Shown piece by piece: positions 1 to 7,945 of a stretch of 35,424 nucleotides of DNA. How positions within the stretch are numbered: the first letter of the stretch is position 1; every line of letters begins with the position of its first letter. Under the pieces are notes generated by a model that did not search any database, was not told the origin of the DNA, and saw only the letters and a list, made by a program, of their open reading frames with translations. Made by a program: the position numbers and the translations under genes. This DNA is from an uncultured Acetatifactor sp. (GTDB lineage Bacteria > Bacillota > Clostridia > Lachnospirales > Lachnospiraceae), in the NCBI GenBank assembly GCA_910583845.1, contig CAJUAB010000041.1:1-35424 (forward strand). Direction: 5' to 3'.

Positions 1-215
1 TAAAAGGCTGTCCTTTCTTCACGCCCTGAATATGATACTTCACTTAAGAATTATATCATAACAAAAGGAAATAGACAAATTTTTTATTTCCTGCGCATAT
101 AAGCAGACATCTCTGCATAAACATAAATAGTGGGCCGAAAATCTGTAAAAACCACCAACAATTATTAAAAAAGGATTAATATTTTGTGAAAAACATACAT
201 TTTTGGAATACTTTG

Positions 216-224
216 TGTTATACT
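216..224 (+). promoter_or_regulatory. extended -10 promoter for the alarmone synthetase gene
   Basis: TGTTATACT is an extended -10 (TGn plus TATACT). It lies 43 bases ahead of the chosen ATG at 267. No good -35 hexamer is visible, which fits an extended -10 promoter. It also argues against the upstream GTG at 186 as the true start, because that codon would lie ahead of the promoter. Confidence 0.5.
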
Positions 225-266
225 GATCTGAGTAAGAACAGCTTTGTAGAGCTAGAAGGAGTACAT

Positions 267-920
267 ATGGAACTGCGAGTGGATAATGATGACGGAATCG
301 ACAGCTGGAAGGAGGTAAATCTGGTTTATAACGCGGCGCTGAAACAAGTGGAGACCAAGATCGAAATCCTGAATGACGAGTTTCAGCATGTACACCGCTA
401 CAATCCCATCGAGCATATAAAGGCGAGGATCAAGACGCCGGAGAGCATTGTCAAGAAGCTGAAACGCCACGGCTATGAGTCTACCATTGACAATATGGTA
501 AAACATATCAACGACATTGCAGGCATCCGGATTATCTGTTCCTTTACCTCCGACATATATCGGATTGCGGAGATGCTGAGACAGCAGAAGGATATTCAGG
601 TGGTTGCGATCAAGGACTACATCACATACCCGAAGGCCAGCGGCTACAAGAGTTATCATATGATTGTCACCGTGCCGGTATATCTGTCGGACCGCATCGT
701 GGATACCAAGGTGGAGATTCAGATCCGCACAGTCGCCATGGATTTCTGGGCAAGTCTGGAGCATAAGATTCACTACAAGTTTGAGGGGGATGCTCCTGAA
801 CATATCAAGAGCGAACTGGTGGAATGCGCCAAGCTGGTTTCGGACCTTGATATCAGGATGCTTTCATTGAATGAGGAAATTCTGGCGATAAGTCAGGCAA
901 AGAATGCGCAGATGATGTAG
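267..920 (+). CDS. small alarmone synthetase (RelA/SpoT-domain GTP pyrophosphokinase)
   Basis: Predicted to transfer pyrophosphate from ATP to GDP or GTP, making (p)ppGpp in the cytosol. The 217-aa product has only the synthetase domain, about the size of the small RelQ/RelP-type enzymes, with no HD hydrolase, TGS or ACT domains. Visible conserved blocks are RIKTPESI (about 54-61), DIAGIRI (83-89), GYKSYH (126-131), EIQIRT (150-155) and LEHKIHYK (164-171). The open frame begins at a GTG at 186, but I chose ATG 267 because AAGGAG (256-261) sits 5 bases ahead of it and an extended -10 lies between the two codons. The gene is monocistronic: a hairpin follows at 964. Which of the RelP or RelQ subtypes it is cannot be settled from this alone. 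Confidence 0.9.
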   Translation: MELRVDNDDGIDSWKEVNLVYNAALKQVETKIEILNDEFQHVHRYNPIEHIKARIKTPESIVKKLKRHGYESTIDNMVKHINDIAGIRIICSFTSDIYRIAEMLRQQKDIQVVAIKDYITYPKASGYKSYHMIVTVPVYLSDRIVDTKVEIQIRTVAMDFWASLEHKIHYKFEGDAPEHIKSELVECAKLVSDLDIRMLSLNEEILAISQAKNAQMM

Positions 921-963
921 CCTGTGCCGCGTGTGGCCAGCGGGAACCGTTAAAATGAGGAGT

Positions 964-989
964 GCCCAGACACCTTGCGGCGTCTGGGC
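964..989 (+). terminator. hairpin terminator after the alarmone synthetase gene
   Basis: GCCCAGAC (964-971) pairs with GTCTGGGC (982-989), and the pairing extends inward with one mismatch. The downstream T-run is poor (TATTATG), so termination strength is uncertain. Confidence 0.5.
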
Positions 990-1196
990 TATTATGAAAA
1001 AATTAGCAATTATGCGGTATTGGTAAGTCGTTTGACTTGAGAATAGTATACTGATTAAATATGAACAAACTGTGAACGCAATGTAAAGCTTTGATGAATC
1101 TTACAAAAAGGCCATGACGATAAAGGGAAAAATATACATTATGCATAATTATAGGGTCCATCAAATATTTCCTGTCAGACTGTGTCATTTTTTCAG

Positions 1197-1225
1197 TTGT
1201 AATGTTATAGAAACAATGATAAAAT
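1197..1225 (+). promoter_or_regulatory. sigma-A-type promoter for the coiled-coil protein gene
   Basis: TTGTAA (1197-1202), a 17-base spacer and TAAAAT (1220-1225). It lies 41 bases ahead of the ATG at 1267. Confidence 0.55.
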
Positions 1226-1266
1226 AAAGAAAAGTTTTGCATTCAGAGAGGGTCGGAGGAAAATCA

Positions 1267-2124
1267 ATGGATACATTTATCGACAAACTGGCACAGCGCC
1301 TTACGGCGCAGGAGATGATCAAGGCAAACAGCGCGGCGGACGCGGAAGAATACCATAAGGTGCAGGAGCAGGTAAAGCAGTATGAGGCCTGTCTGGACGA
1401 GATGCAGAATATCAGCACAAGTATTGTGGCCGCGCTGGGCAGGCTGGAGCATGCCGAGGAGATCTCCGCGGAAATGGTGGATCGGCTGGAACATGCCAGC
1501 GTGGCGTCCGCGTCGGTAATCGAGCGCCTGGAGGGAGCGACCCAGTCCGCACTCCAGGCGGTCAGCCGCATGGAGCAGATGCAGGCCATTTCCGCTGAAC
1601 TCACGGAACTGGCGGACAAGCTGGAGCATGCGGGAGTGGCATCCGCCGCCGCCTCGGAGAGAATAGACCAGGTGGTAGGCACCGGGATTGAGCAGCTGGA
1701 ACATGCGGGAGTGGCGGCGGCCGCCGCTTCGGAAAAGATCGACCGGGTGGTGAGCGCCGGCATTGAGAAGCTACAGCATGCGGAAGTGAATACGGACGGC
1801 ATCAATGAACTGGTGAGGACCAGTATCGGCAAAATCAGAGAGGTGCAGCAGGACAACGACAGCATCCAGACGCTGCTCCGGGACAGTGCCAACAGCCAGA
1901 ATGAGACCATCAGCGATTTTGTGCATAAGGAAAATGTCAAAGTATACCGCAATGTGCAGGCGGTAGTGGTGGAGGAGGCAGCCAAACAGACAGAGAATCT
2001 GGAAAAGGTCAGCAAGACCGGCGCGGGCAGGATGGGAGTGATTCTGGGGATCTCCGCCGTGGCATTGGCGGCTTCGCTGGGATCGTTGATCTTCCAGATT
2101 CTGGCCTATCTGCATGTCATCTGA
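1267..2124 (+). CDS. coiled-coil repeat protein with C-terminal membrane anchor, function unknown
   Basis: A 285-aa protein that I do not recognise as a named family. It is almost entirely helical and rich in Ala, Glu and Gln. A degenerate unit built on LEHA, e.g. LEHAGVASAAASERI then LEHAGVAAAAASEKI and LQHAEV, recurs roughly every 28 residues through the middle, which suggests a long coiled coil. The last ~30 residues (from GVILGISAVALAAS) form one hydrophobic segment with only four residues after it, so the protein is probably tail-anchored with its bulk in the cytosol. There is no signal peptide. ATG 1267 is chosen over an in-frame TTG at 1237 because GGAGG (1255-1259) lies 7 bases upstream. 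It is monocistronic, with its own promoter. The layout recalls methyl-accepting or scaffold coiled coils, but no signalling motif is visible. Confidence 0.8.
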   Translation: MDTFIDKLAQRLTAQEMIKANSAADAEEYHKVQEQVKQYEACLDEMQNISTSIVAALGRLEHAEEISAEMVDRLEHASVASASVIERLEGATQSALQAVSRMEQMQAISAELTELADKLEHAGVASAAASERIDQVVGTGIEQLEHAGVAAAAASEKIDRVVSAGIEKLQHAEVNTDGINELVRTSIGKIREVQQDNDSIQTLLRDSANSQNETISDFVHKENVKVYRNVQAVVVEEAAKQTENLEKVSKTGAGRMGVILGISAVALAASLGSLIFQILAYLHVI

Positions 2125-2189
2125 CAGAGGATGCCGCGTCGGAGGGAGACGGCATTCCGGCGGGGAAAGGTGAAAGCCACGTATATATC

Positions 2190-2241
2190 TTTCAGGCAGA
2201 GAGCGGTCAAGTCATATGACATGGCCGCTCTCTGCCTGAAA
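2190..2241 (+). repeat. 17-bp perfect inverted repeat with nested palindrome
   Basis: TTTCAGGCAGAGAGCGG (2190-2206) is the exact reverse complement of 2225-2241. The 18-base loop contains the 10-bp palindrome GTCATATGAC (2211-2220). It lies between the coiled-coil gene and the ABC transporter genes. No T-run follows, so it is not a textbook terminator. It could be a terminator acting without one, a leader hairpin for the transporter mRNA, or a protein-binding site. Confidence 0.7.
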
Positions 2242-2291
2242 AAAGGGTATGTGGAACGCAGTTCAATACCGAATAGAACGGAGTACAAAAA

Positions 2292-4115
2292 GTGAAAAAA
2301 CAAAAGCAGATATCAGGTTCGATTTTCTTTCTGTTCAGGCTGTCCTGGTCGTGGAATCCGGCATATCTTATGCTCCTGTTGTGTAGTGTCATCATAAATA
2401 TTCTACAGCCTTTCCCAACAATTCTTTTTCCGGCATGGATCGTACATTCTCTGCTGGAGGGCGGAACCTTTGGGGAAGCCCTTCTGCCGGTACTGGGGCT
2501 GGCGGGCAGCGTCTTTCTTCTGACCATATTGAATACCTGGATCTTCAAAAAACGGACATTGCTGCAGAGCGGCTTCAAGGATTATCTGAATTACAGAATA
2601 TCCGAAAAGCAGCAGCATCTCTCTCTGGAAAAAATGGAAAGCGTTGAGGTGAAAGAGCTCCTGATCAGGGCGGACAACGCCGTCAGTGGAAACATCAGCT
2701 ATGCCGCCCGGTCTTTGGGCGGAGACAGGGGGGTGGATGCCATAGGGACGGAAACGGTCAACCTTATTTCTGGCGCGGTAAAAGCAGTGGTGCTTGCGGC
2801 ATCCTTGCTGTGGCTTGGCTTTGTACCGGCGCTGCTCATCATGACAGTGCTGGTTTTTCATGTATTTGGGGGAAGCAGGGAAAAACGCGCAAATTATGAA
2901 GAACGTGTAAAAACCACCCCTTATCGGAACAAGAACCAGTATGTTACAAATGTGATGATTGATTTCAGGTTTGCCAAGGAGGTCCGCCTCTATGGGCTGC
3001 AAGATTTTTTGCTGGGGCAGTTTCTGCGGAACAAAGAGCATTTTTATGCTGCCAGAAACGAGGCGAAACCGGCATTTTATTTCTCGCATATGCTGGGCAT
3101 TCTGGGGGAGCTGACGCAGACGGCGGCGGTTTATGGATGCCTGGTGGCTCGGGTGCTCCAGGGAAGTATGACGCTGGGAGGATTTACAGGATATGCGGCG
3201 GCGCTTCATAATCTTTCCGATACATTGGTTTCCATGGTCCGGTCTTACCTGAATTTTAACTTGTTTGGAGAGTATTTTATTGATTTTAAGAAGGCTATGG
3301 AGATGGAGGAAGAAACGGAAGTTTTGGAGAGGGCTTTCGCGGAGGGGCATGTGCCGGGGCACACGATCTGTTTCCGGGAGGTCTCTTTTACCTATCCGGG
3401 TATGAAAACGAAGGCCTTGGACAGGGTGTCTGTGGAGATTCCCTTACAGGGCAGCATTTCCATAGTGGGCCGGAACGGTTCGGGTAAGTCAACGCTGATC
3501 AAGCTGCTTTTGAGGCTGTATCAGCCCGACGAGGGCAGGATCTATCTGGACGGTGTGGACATCTGGACAATTCCGCTGGAAAAGTACAGGCAGCAGGTGA
3601 CGGCAGTTTTTCAGGATTATTATATTTTTGCGCTGAACATCAGGGAAAACATAACGGCTACAGGGCGGCGGGATGAGGAGGTCTGGGAGGCGCTGAGAAA
3701 GGCGGGCGTGGAGAGCACGGTCCAAAGGCTTCCTGAAAAGCTGGATACTCCCTTGTTTCGCAACTATCACACCGATGGAGTGGATCTGTCAGGCGGAGAA
3801 AAGCAAAAGCTGGCTATCGCCAGAATGCTATACAAGGACAGTGCCGTTATGATACTGGATGAGCCTACCGCGGCGCTTGATCCGCGTTCAGAGTTGGAAA
3901 TCTATGAGCAGGTTCACAGAATGGCAAAGGAAAAAACCATTTTGTACATCTCCCATCGGATGTCAAGCTGTCATTTTTCCGATATCATTTTGGTGATGGA
4001 GGAGGGCCGGATAGAGGAACAGGGGACACATGCCAGGCTGATGGAGAACAGGCAGTTGTACTACCAGATGTACCAGGCTCAGGCTGAAATGTACAAAGGA
4101 GGCGAGGCGGTATGA
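2292..4115 (+). CDS. ABC transporter, fused permease/ATPase half-transporter (first of pair)
   Basis: A 607-aa exporter-type half-transporter in the inner membrane. The N-terminal ~340 residues hold the transmembrane helices. The C-terminal ATPase has a Walker A GRNGSGKST (393-401), signature LSGGE (499-503), Walker B with D523 and catalytic E524 (ILDEPTAALD), and the switch His H555 (SHR). The start is GTG with GGAG (2280-2283) 8 bases upstream. It overlaps the next gene by ATGA (4112-4115), so the two half-transporters are translationally coupled and probably form a heterodimer. Both retain the catalytic Glu. The substrate is unknown: no peptide precursor, regulator or immunity gene adjoins. 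Lipid, peptide or drug export are all possible. Confidence 0.9.
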   Translation: MKKQKQISGSIFFLFRLSWSWNPAYLMLLLCSVIINILQPFPTILFPAWIVHSLLEGGTFGEALLPVLGLAGSVFLLTILNTWIFKKRTLLQSGFKDYLNYRISEKQQHLSLEKMESVEVKELLIRADNAVSGNISYAARSLGGDRGVDAIGTETVNLISGAVKAVVLAASLLWLGFVPALLIMTVLVFHVFGGSREKRANYEERVKTTPYRNKNQYVTNVMIDFRFAKEVRLYGLQDFLLGQFLRNKEHFYAARNEAKPAFYFSHMLGILGELTQTAAVYGCLVARVLQGSMTLGGFTGYAAALHNLSDTLVSMVRSYLNFNLFGEYFIDFKKAMEMEEETEVLERAFAEGHVPGHTICFREVSFTYPGMKTKALDRVSVEIPLQGSISIVGRNGSGKSTLIKLLLRLYQPDEGRIYLDGVDIWTIPLEKYRQQVTAVFQDYYIFALNIRENITATGRRDEEVWEALRKAGVESTVQRLPEKLDTPLFRNYHTDGVDLSGGEKQKLAIARMLYKDSAVMILDEPTAALDPRSELEIYEQVHRMAKEKTILYISHRMSSCHFSDIILVMEEGRIEEQGTHARLMENRQLYYQMYQAQAEMYKGGEAV

Positions 4116-5857
4116 GGAGGCAATTGTCAGGTATCGGAAAATCTTTCGGGATCGCGTGGGACGCGGATAAAATATATCCCTTTCTGCTGCTGACGCGGGC
4201 TTTGGCCGCGTCCGTCGCCCCTCTGTACGTCTCGGTCTGCGTGAGCCGCCTGATCAGCGCTCTGGCGGGGGAGAGACGGCTGGACTCCATGATCTGGATT
4301 CTCTTCCTGCTGCTATCCGGTATTTTGCTGCTGAGGGGGTTGGAGGCGTGGCTTGAGTGGCAGTGTTCTTACCGGTATATGCGTATGCAGGATGCCTTTA
4401 CCGTGAAAAACAGTATGAAGGCTATGAAGATGGAATATCCGGCAACAGAGAGCGCGGAGGTCGCGGATTTATATGTCAACGCGTGGAAAGCGAATATGTC
4501 GCCCGGAGCGATTCTGGAACAAACCTTCTCCATAATGGGCGGAGCGGTACAGATTCTGGGCTGTATAGGGATTATTCTGCGCCTGGGTTCTGTTTTGCTG
4601 GGCATTGTGGCAGTATTTATAACGCTGTACTGCCTTTTGGATTACCGGATGGGGATCAGACGGAGAAAATACGAGATGGAAGTTGTGCCGCTGACCCGGG
4701 CCATTCAATATACGCGCCAGTGTATGGGGGATAGTTCCTGCGCGAAGGACGTCCGTCTGTATTATCCCAGATCCTTTTTCCCGGACAGGCTTGCCCGGTA
4801 TCAGGAACAGAAAATCGAGAAAGAGGAGTCCCGAGAACTCTACTGCGGGCGATTGTTGTCGCTGCAGGCCGTCCTGCAGATGTTACAGACTCTCGCAATG
4901 TACGCGGTGCTGATTTACCGATTTCTACAAGATGCAATTGAGATCGGTTATTTTTCTCTGACTGTTTCCTCTATTGGAATTTTTATGGGAGCGGTAAAAA
5001 AGATTTCGGCAGCCTGGAATGAGATTATAAAGAATGTTGCTTATCTGGACTATCTGGAACGTTTTCGCAGTCTTCCCGAAGGGTCTGACGGAGAAAAAGA
5101 GCTGTCGGGAGAAATGATGAATATAGAGTTCAGGGATGTCTGGTTCCGCTATCCCGGTGCGGAAAAGTATTCGCTGGAGTCTGTGAATGTAACCCTTAAC
5201 AGGGGGGAAATTATGACGATTGTGGGGGAAAACGGTTCCGGCAAGACAACGTTTGTAAAGCTGCTTCTGGGACTGTACAGGCCTACCAGAGGGGAAATTC
5301 TGCTGAACGGCGTAAATATGGACAGGTATTCCGATTCGGAATACAGGAAGATTTTTGCGCCTGTATTTCAGGATTACCGGCTGTTTGCCTACACCATAAG
5401 AGAGAACCTTGTGTTTGACGGCATGTATCACAGAGAGGATGCGGAAGCCCTTCTGGCGGAGCTGGGGCTGGATCGGAAAATCAACAGTCTGCCCCATGGG
5501 GTTGAGCAGTATGTGGGAAAGGGCTATGAGAAGAGCGGAGTGGAATTTTCGGGAGGGGAGAGTCAGAAACTCGCCATTGCGAGAGCGTTGCTGAAGGGCA
5601 GCGTCTGCGTGGTGCTGGATGAGCCTACGGCAGCGCTGGACCCTATTGCCGAGACGGAGCTTTACAGGCAGATCAACAGACTGGCCGGAGACAAATCCTG
5701 CGTGTTTATCACGCATCGGCTGGCCGGTGTCCGTCTCAGCAGCCGGATCTTGTTTTTTGAAGACGGGCATATTGTGGAACAGGGAAGCTGTCAGGAGCTT
5801 TTGGAAAAGGAAGGGAAGTTCTATGCATTTTATCAATTGCAGGCCCGGATGTATTAG
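4112..5857 (+). CDS. ABC transporter, fused permease/ATPase half-transporter (second of pair)
   Basis: A 581-aa partner of the preceding gene with the same exporter architecture: membrane domain first (~320 residues), ATPase last. Walker A is GENGSGKTT (372-380), the signature FSGGE (479-483), Walker B carries D503 and E504, and the switch His is H535. The start ATG overlaps the upstream stop, and AAGGAGG lies 9 bases ahead (about 4096-4102). Sequence resemblance between the two ATPases (VFQDYYIF versus VFQDYRLF after the Q-loop) is consistent with an old duplication. No transcription terminator is obvious before the flavin reductase-like gene 87 bases on, so that gene may be co-transcribed. 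Confidence 0.9.
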   Translation: MRRQLSGIGKSFGIAWDADKIYPFLLLTRALAASVAPLYVSVCVSRLISALAGERRLDSMIWILFLLLSGILLLRGLEAWLEWQCSYRYMRMQDAFTVKNSMKAMKMEYPATESAEVADLYVNAWKANMSPGAILEQTFSIMGGAVQILGCIGIILRLGSVLLGIVAVFITLYCLLDYRMGIRRRKYEMEVVPLTRAIQYTRQCMGDSSCAKDVRLYYPRSFFPDRLARYQEQKIEKEESRELYCGRLLSLQAVLQMLQTLAMYAVLIYRFLQDAIEIGYFSLTVSSIGIFMGAVKKISAAWNEIIKNVAYLDYLERFRSLPEGSDGEKELSGEMMNIEFRDVWFRYPGAEKYSLESVNVTLNRGEIMTIVGENGSGKTTFVKLLLGLYRPTRGEILLNGVNMDRYSDSEYRKIFAPVFQDYRLFAYTIRENLVFDGMYHREDAEALLAELGLDRKINSLPHGVEQYVGKGYEKSGVEFSGGESQKLAIARALLKGSVCVVLDEPTAALDPIAETELYRQINRLAGDKSCVFITHRLAGVRLSSRILFFEDGHIVEQGSCQELLEKEGKFYAFYQLQARMY

Positions 5858-5944
5858 ACAGATTTCATAGAGTTTGGCAATCGTCCAACTGCGAATTATG
5901 TGAAAGGAGGAGCCATTCAGGTATTTCTGAGTGGCAGGATAACG

Positions 5945-6514
5945 ATGGAGAAAGAATTGTGGAAACCGGGAAATATGCTGTACCCGCTGCCGGTGGTCAT
6001 GGTCAGCGTGACGGACGGGGAGGGACATGACAACATTATTACGGTGGCCTGGGCGGGCACGGTATGCAGCGATCCTCCCATGCTGTCCATCTCCGTGCGG
6101 CCCCAGCGGTATTCCTACGGCATGCTTCAGAAGACGGGAGAATTTGTCATCAATCTGGTGACGGAAAAGCTGGTATACGCCACGGATTTCTGCGGCGTGA
6201 AAAGCGGCAGAGACACGGATAAATTTGACAGGATGAAGCTGACAAAGCAGCCTGCCGATCAGGTGAAGGCTCCCCTGATTGGTGAGAGTCCGGTGAATCT
6301 GGAGTGCAGAGTGCGCCAGGTGATCCCGCTGGGAACCCATGACCTGTTCCTGGCCCAGGTGGTGGCGGTTCACGCGGACCGGCAGTACATGGACGGAAAG
6401 GGCAAATTCCATCTGGAGCAGGCCGGTCCGGTGGTGTACTCCCATGGGGACTATCTGGCCACGGGAAAAAAGCTGGGCACTTTCGGATATAGTGTCAGGA
6501 AGAGACAGAGTTAG
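5945..6514 (+). CDS. flavin reductase-like (flavoredoxin-type) FMN-binding protein
   Basis: A 189-aa protein of the flavin reductase-like split-barrel family. Such proteins bind FMN and pass electrons from NAD(P)H or other donors; the physiological partner is not evident here. Recognisable features are the N-terminal WKPGNMLYPLPVVMVS, the flavin-site region NIITVAWAGTVCSDPPMLSIS, and the FVINL segment. An in-frame GTG exists at 5900, but the family normally begins at the ATG at 5945 (MEKELWKPGN), which has CAGGAT upstream. The last 20 bases overlap the end of dinB on the opposite strand, so the two messages converge. Confidence 0.85.
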   Translation: MEKELWKPGNMLYPLPVVMVSVTDGEGHDNIITVAWAGTVCSDPPMLSISVRPQRYSYGMLQKTGEFVINLVTEKLVYATDFCGVKSGRDTDKFDRMKLTKQPADQVKAPLIGESPVNLECRVRQVIPLGTHDLFLAQVVAVHADRQYMDGKGKFHLEQAGPVVYSHGDYLATGKKLGTFGYSVRKRQS

Positions 6515-7760
6515 AGCTGGAGGGGGCGTCCAGGAGACTTCCCCTTTTTATAATATCTTTGCCGTACTTGCCGCGCAGGCCGTCCAGCGCTTTGTCCAGA
6601 CGCTGCTGCTTTTCCCTGTCAGGGAGGGAGGGGGCGGCTCCGGAAACCGGGTCTTTTGCAGTGGAGGGTCGGTAGTCAAAAAGGCTCAGCTGTACCGGCT
6701 CCGTCTCCGGCACCAGTTTGGAGGTACGGATACCCAGCAGGCGAATGGGCCTCCCGTCCCACAGCTCGTCAAAGAGCTGGCAGGCAGTCTCATAGATGGT
6801 CTGGGAGGAAGCGGTGGGCGTGTGCAGCTGCGTCTGATGGGACACAGACTGGAAAGTGGCGTATTTGATTTCCGTACTGACCATACCGGCCAGTTCGCCG
6901 GAGGCCCGAAGCCTTCCGGCCACGGATTCCGCCAGGGACAGAAGGACAGGCCGGGCATCCTCCCGGGTCAACGCGTCCCTCTGCATGGTGGTGGAGTTGC
7001 CCACTCCCTTCATTTTTACCGGCTTTGGCGTGAGATCGGACTCGTCTATTCCGTTGGCATATTGCCACAGGGTGATCCCGTGACTTTTCAGATGGGCTTC
7101 CAGTATATCCTGCCGGGCATTGGCCAGGTCGCCTATGGTCAATATGCCCAGCTTGCGCAGGGTCTCCACACTGGACTGACCGCAGAGAAACAGGGAGGAT
7201 ACGGGCAGAGGCCACATTTTGTCAGGGATTTCCCGGACATAAAGGGTATGGACCAGGTCGGGTTTTTTAAAATCCGAGGCCATCTTGGCCAGCACTTTGC
7301 GGTCAGAGATGCCCACATTGACCGTAAAACCCAAAGTATCGCGCACCAGGTCCTTGATCTGCCGGGCCGCCTCTTCGGGGGCGGTATATTTTTTTGCGAT
7401 AGGGGTATAATCCATATAGCATTCGTCAATACTGACCTGTTCGATATCAGGGCAGATATCGGATAATAGCTGCATCAGCTCCTGGCTGCGCCTGTGATAC
7501 ATGGCATGGTCCGGCGCTGCCATCACCAGGCCCGGACATTTGCGCAGGGCGTTTACCACGGGTTCGCCGGTGGTGATCCCATAGGCTTTGGCGGGAAGGG
7601 ACTTGGCCAGCACCACGCCGTGGCGCTTGGCCATATCCCCTCCCACTATGGACGGAATCAGGCGCAGATCCGTCTCATTTCCCTCCTGCAGCAGGGAGAG
7701 CGCGGTCCAGCTCAGAAAAGCGGAATTGACATCGATATGAAAAAATATGCGTTCCTCCAT
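6495..7760 (-). CDS. dinB: DNA polymerase IV (Y-family translesion polymerase)
   Basis: A 421-aa error-prone Y-family polymerase that extends past damaged template bases. Metal-binding acidic residues are visible at D10 (HIDVNSAF) and at D112-E113 (SIDECYMD). The thumb HhH region (LRKLGILTIGDLA) and little finger follow. QLSLF at 357-361 matches the beta-clamp binding pentapeptide, although here it is followed by a ~60-residue tail instead of lying at the very end. The start is ATG (complement of 7758-7760) with AAAGGAG about 8 bases upstream. Its promoter overlaps that of the divergent M23 peptidase gene. No LexA/DinR box was recognised near it. Confidence 0.95.
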   Translation of the reverse strand: MEERIFFHIDVNSAFLSWTALSLLQEGNETDLRLIPSIVGGDMAKRHGVVLAKSLPAKAYGITTGEPVVNALRKCPGLVMAAPDHAMYHRRSQELMQLLSDICPDIEQVSIDECYMDYTPIAKKYTAPEEAARQIKDLVRDTLGFTVNVGISDRKVLAKMASDFKKPDLVHTLYVREIPDKMWPLPVSSLFLCGQSSVETLRKLGILTIGDLANARQDILEAHLKSHGITLWQYANGIDESDLTPKPVKMKGVGNSTTMQRDALTREDARPVLLSLAESVAGRLRASGELAGMVSTEIKYATFQSVSHQTQLHTPTASSQTIYETACQLFDELWDGRPIRLLGIRTSKLVPETEPVQLSLFDYRPSTAKDPVSGAAPSLPDREKQQRLDKALDGLRGKYGKDIIKRGSLLDAPSSSNSVSS

Positions 7761-7851
7761 GGGCTGTTCTCCTTTTGCATAGCGTCTTCAGACGGGGAAA
7801 CCCTTACTCCGGGAAGCCTGACTGCTGACAGATGCCTTATTTCTTAAGATT

Positions 7852-7881
7852 AGTATACACCGGCCAAGAAGTTCTTTACAA
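7852..7881 (-). promoter_or_regulatory. promoter for dinB, overlapping a divergent promoter
   Basis: On the minus strand, TTGTAA (complement of 7876-7881), an 18-base spacer and TATACT (complement of 7852-7857). Its -35 overlaps the -35 of the plus-strand promoter at 7875 by five bases. Confidence 0.55.
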
Positions 7882-7903
7882 CTAAAATCAAAGTTGGTAT
7901 GAT
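7875..7903 (+). promoter_or_regulatory. promoter for the LysM/G5/M23 peptidase gene
   Basis: TTTACA (7875-7880), a 17-base spacer and TATGAT (7898-7903), 42 bases before the ATG. It is back to back with the dinB promoter. Confidence 0.6.
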
Positions 7904-7945
7904 ATAGAAAGTCGTGATACCGCTGGAGAAAACAAGAGGCTTTAC

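Noticed and set aside
31..60. 7-bp inverted repeat TATGATA/TATCATA near the window start
   Set aside because: Short and AT-rich; expected by chance in this stretch and no gene context to give it meaning.
4925..6445. A 506-codon minus-strand frame across the ABC and flavin reductase genes
   Set aside because: It spans the ends of two well-supported genes and has no recognisable domain or ribosome binding site.
6339..7466. A 375-codon plus-strand frame antisense to dinB
   Set aside because: Shadow of dinB, which has clear catalytic residues on the minus strand.
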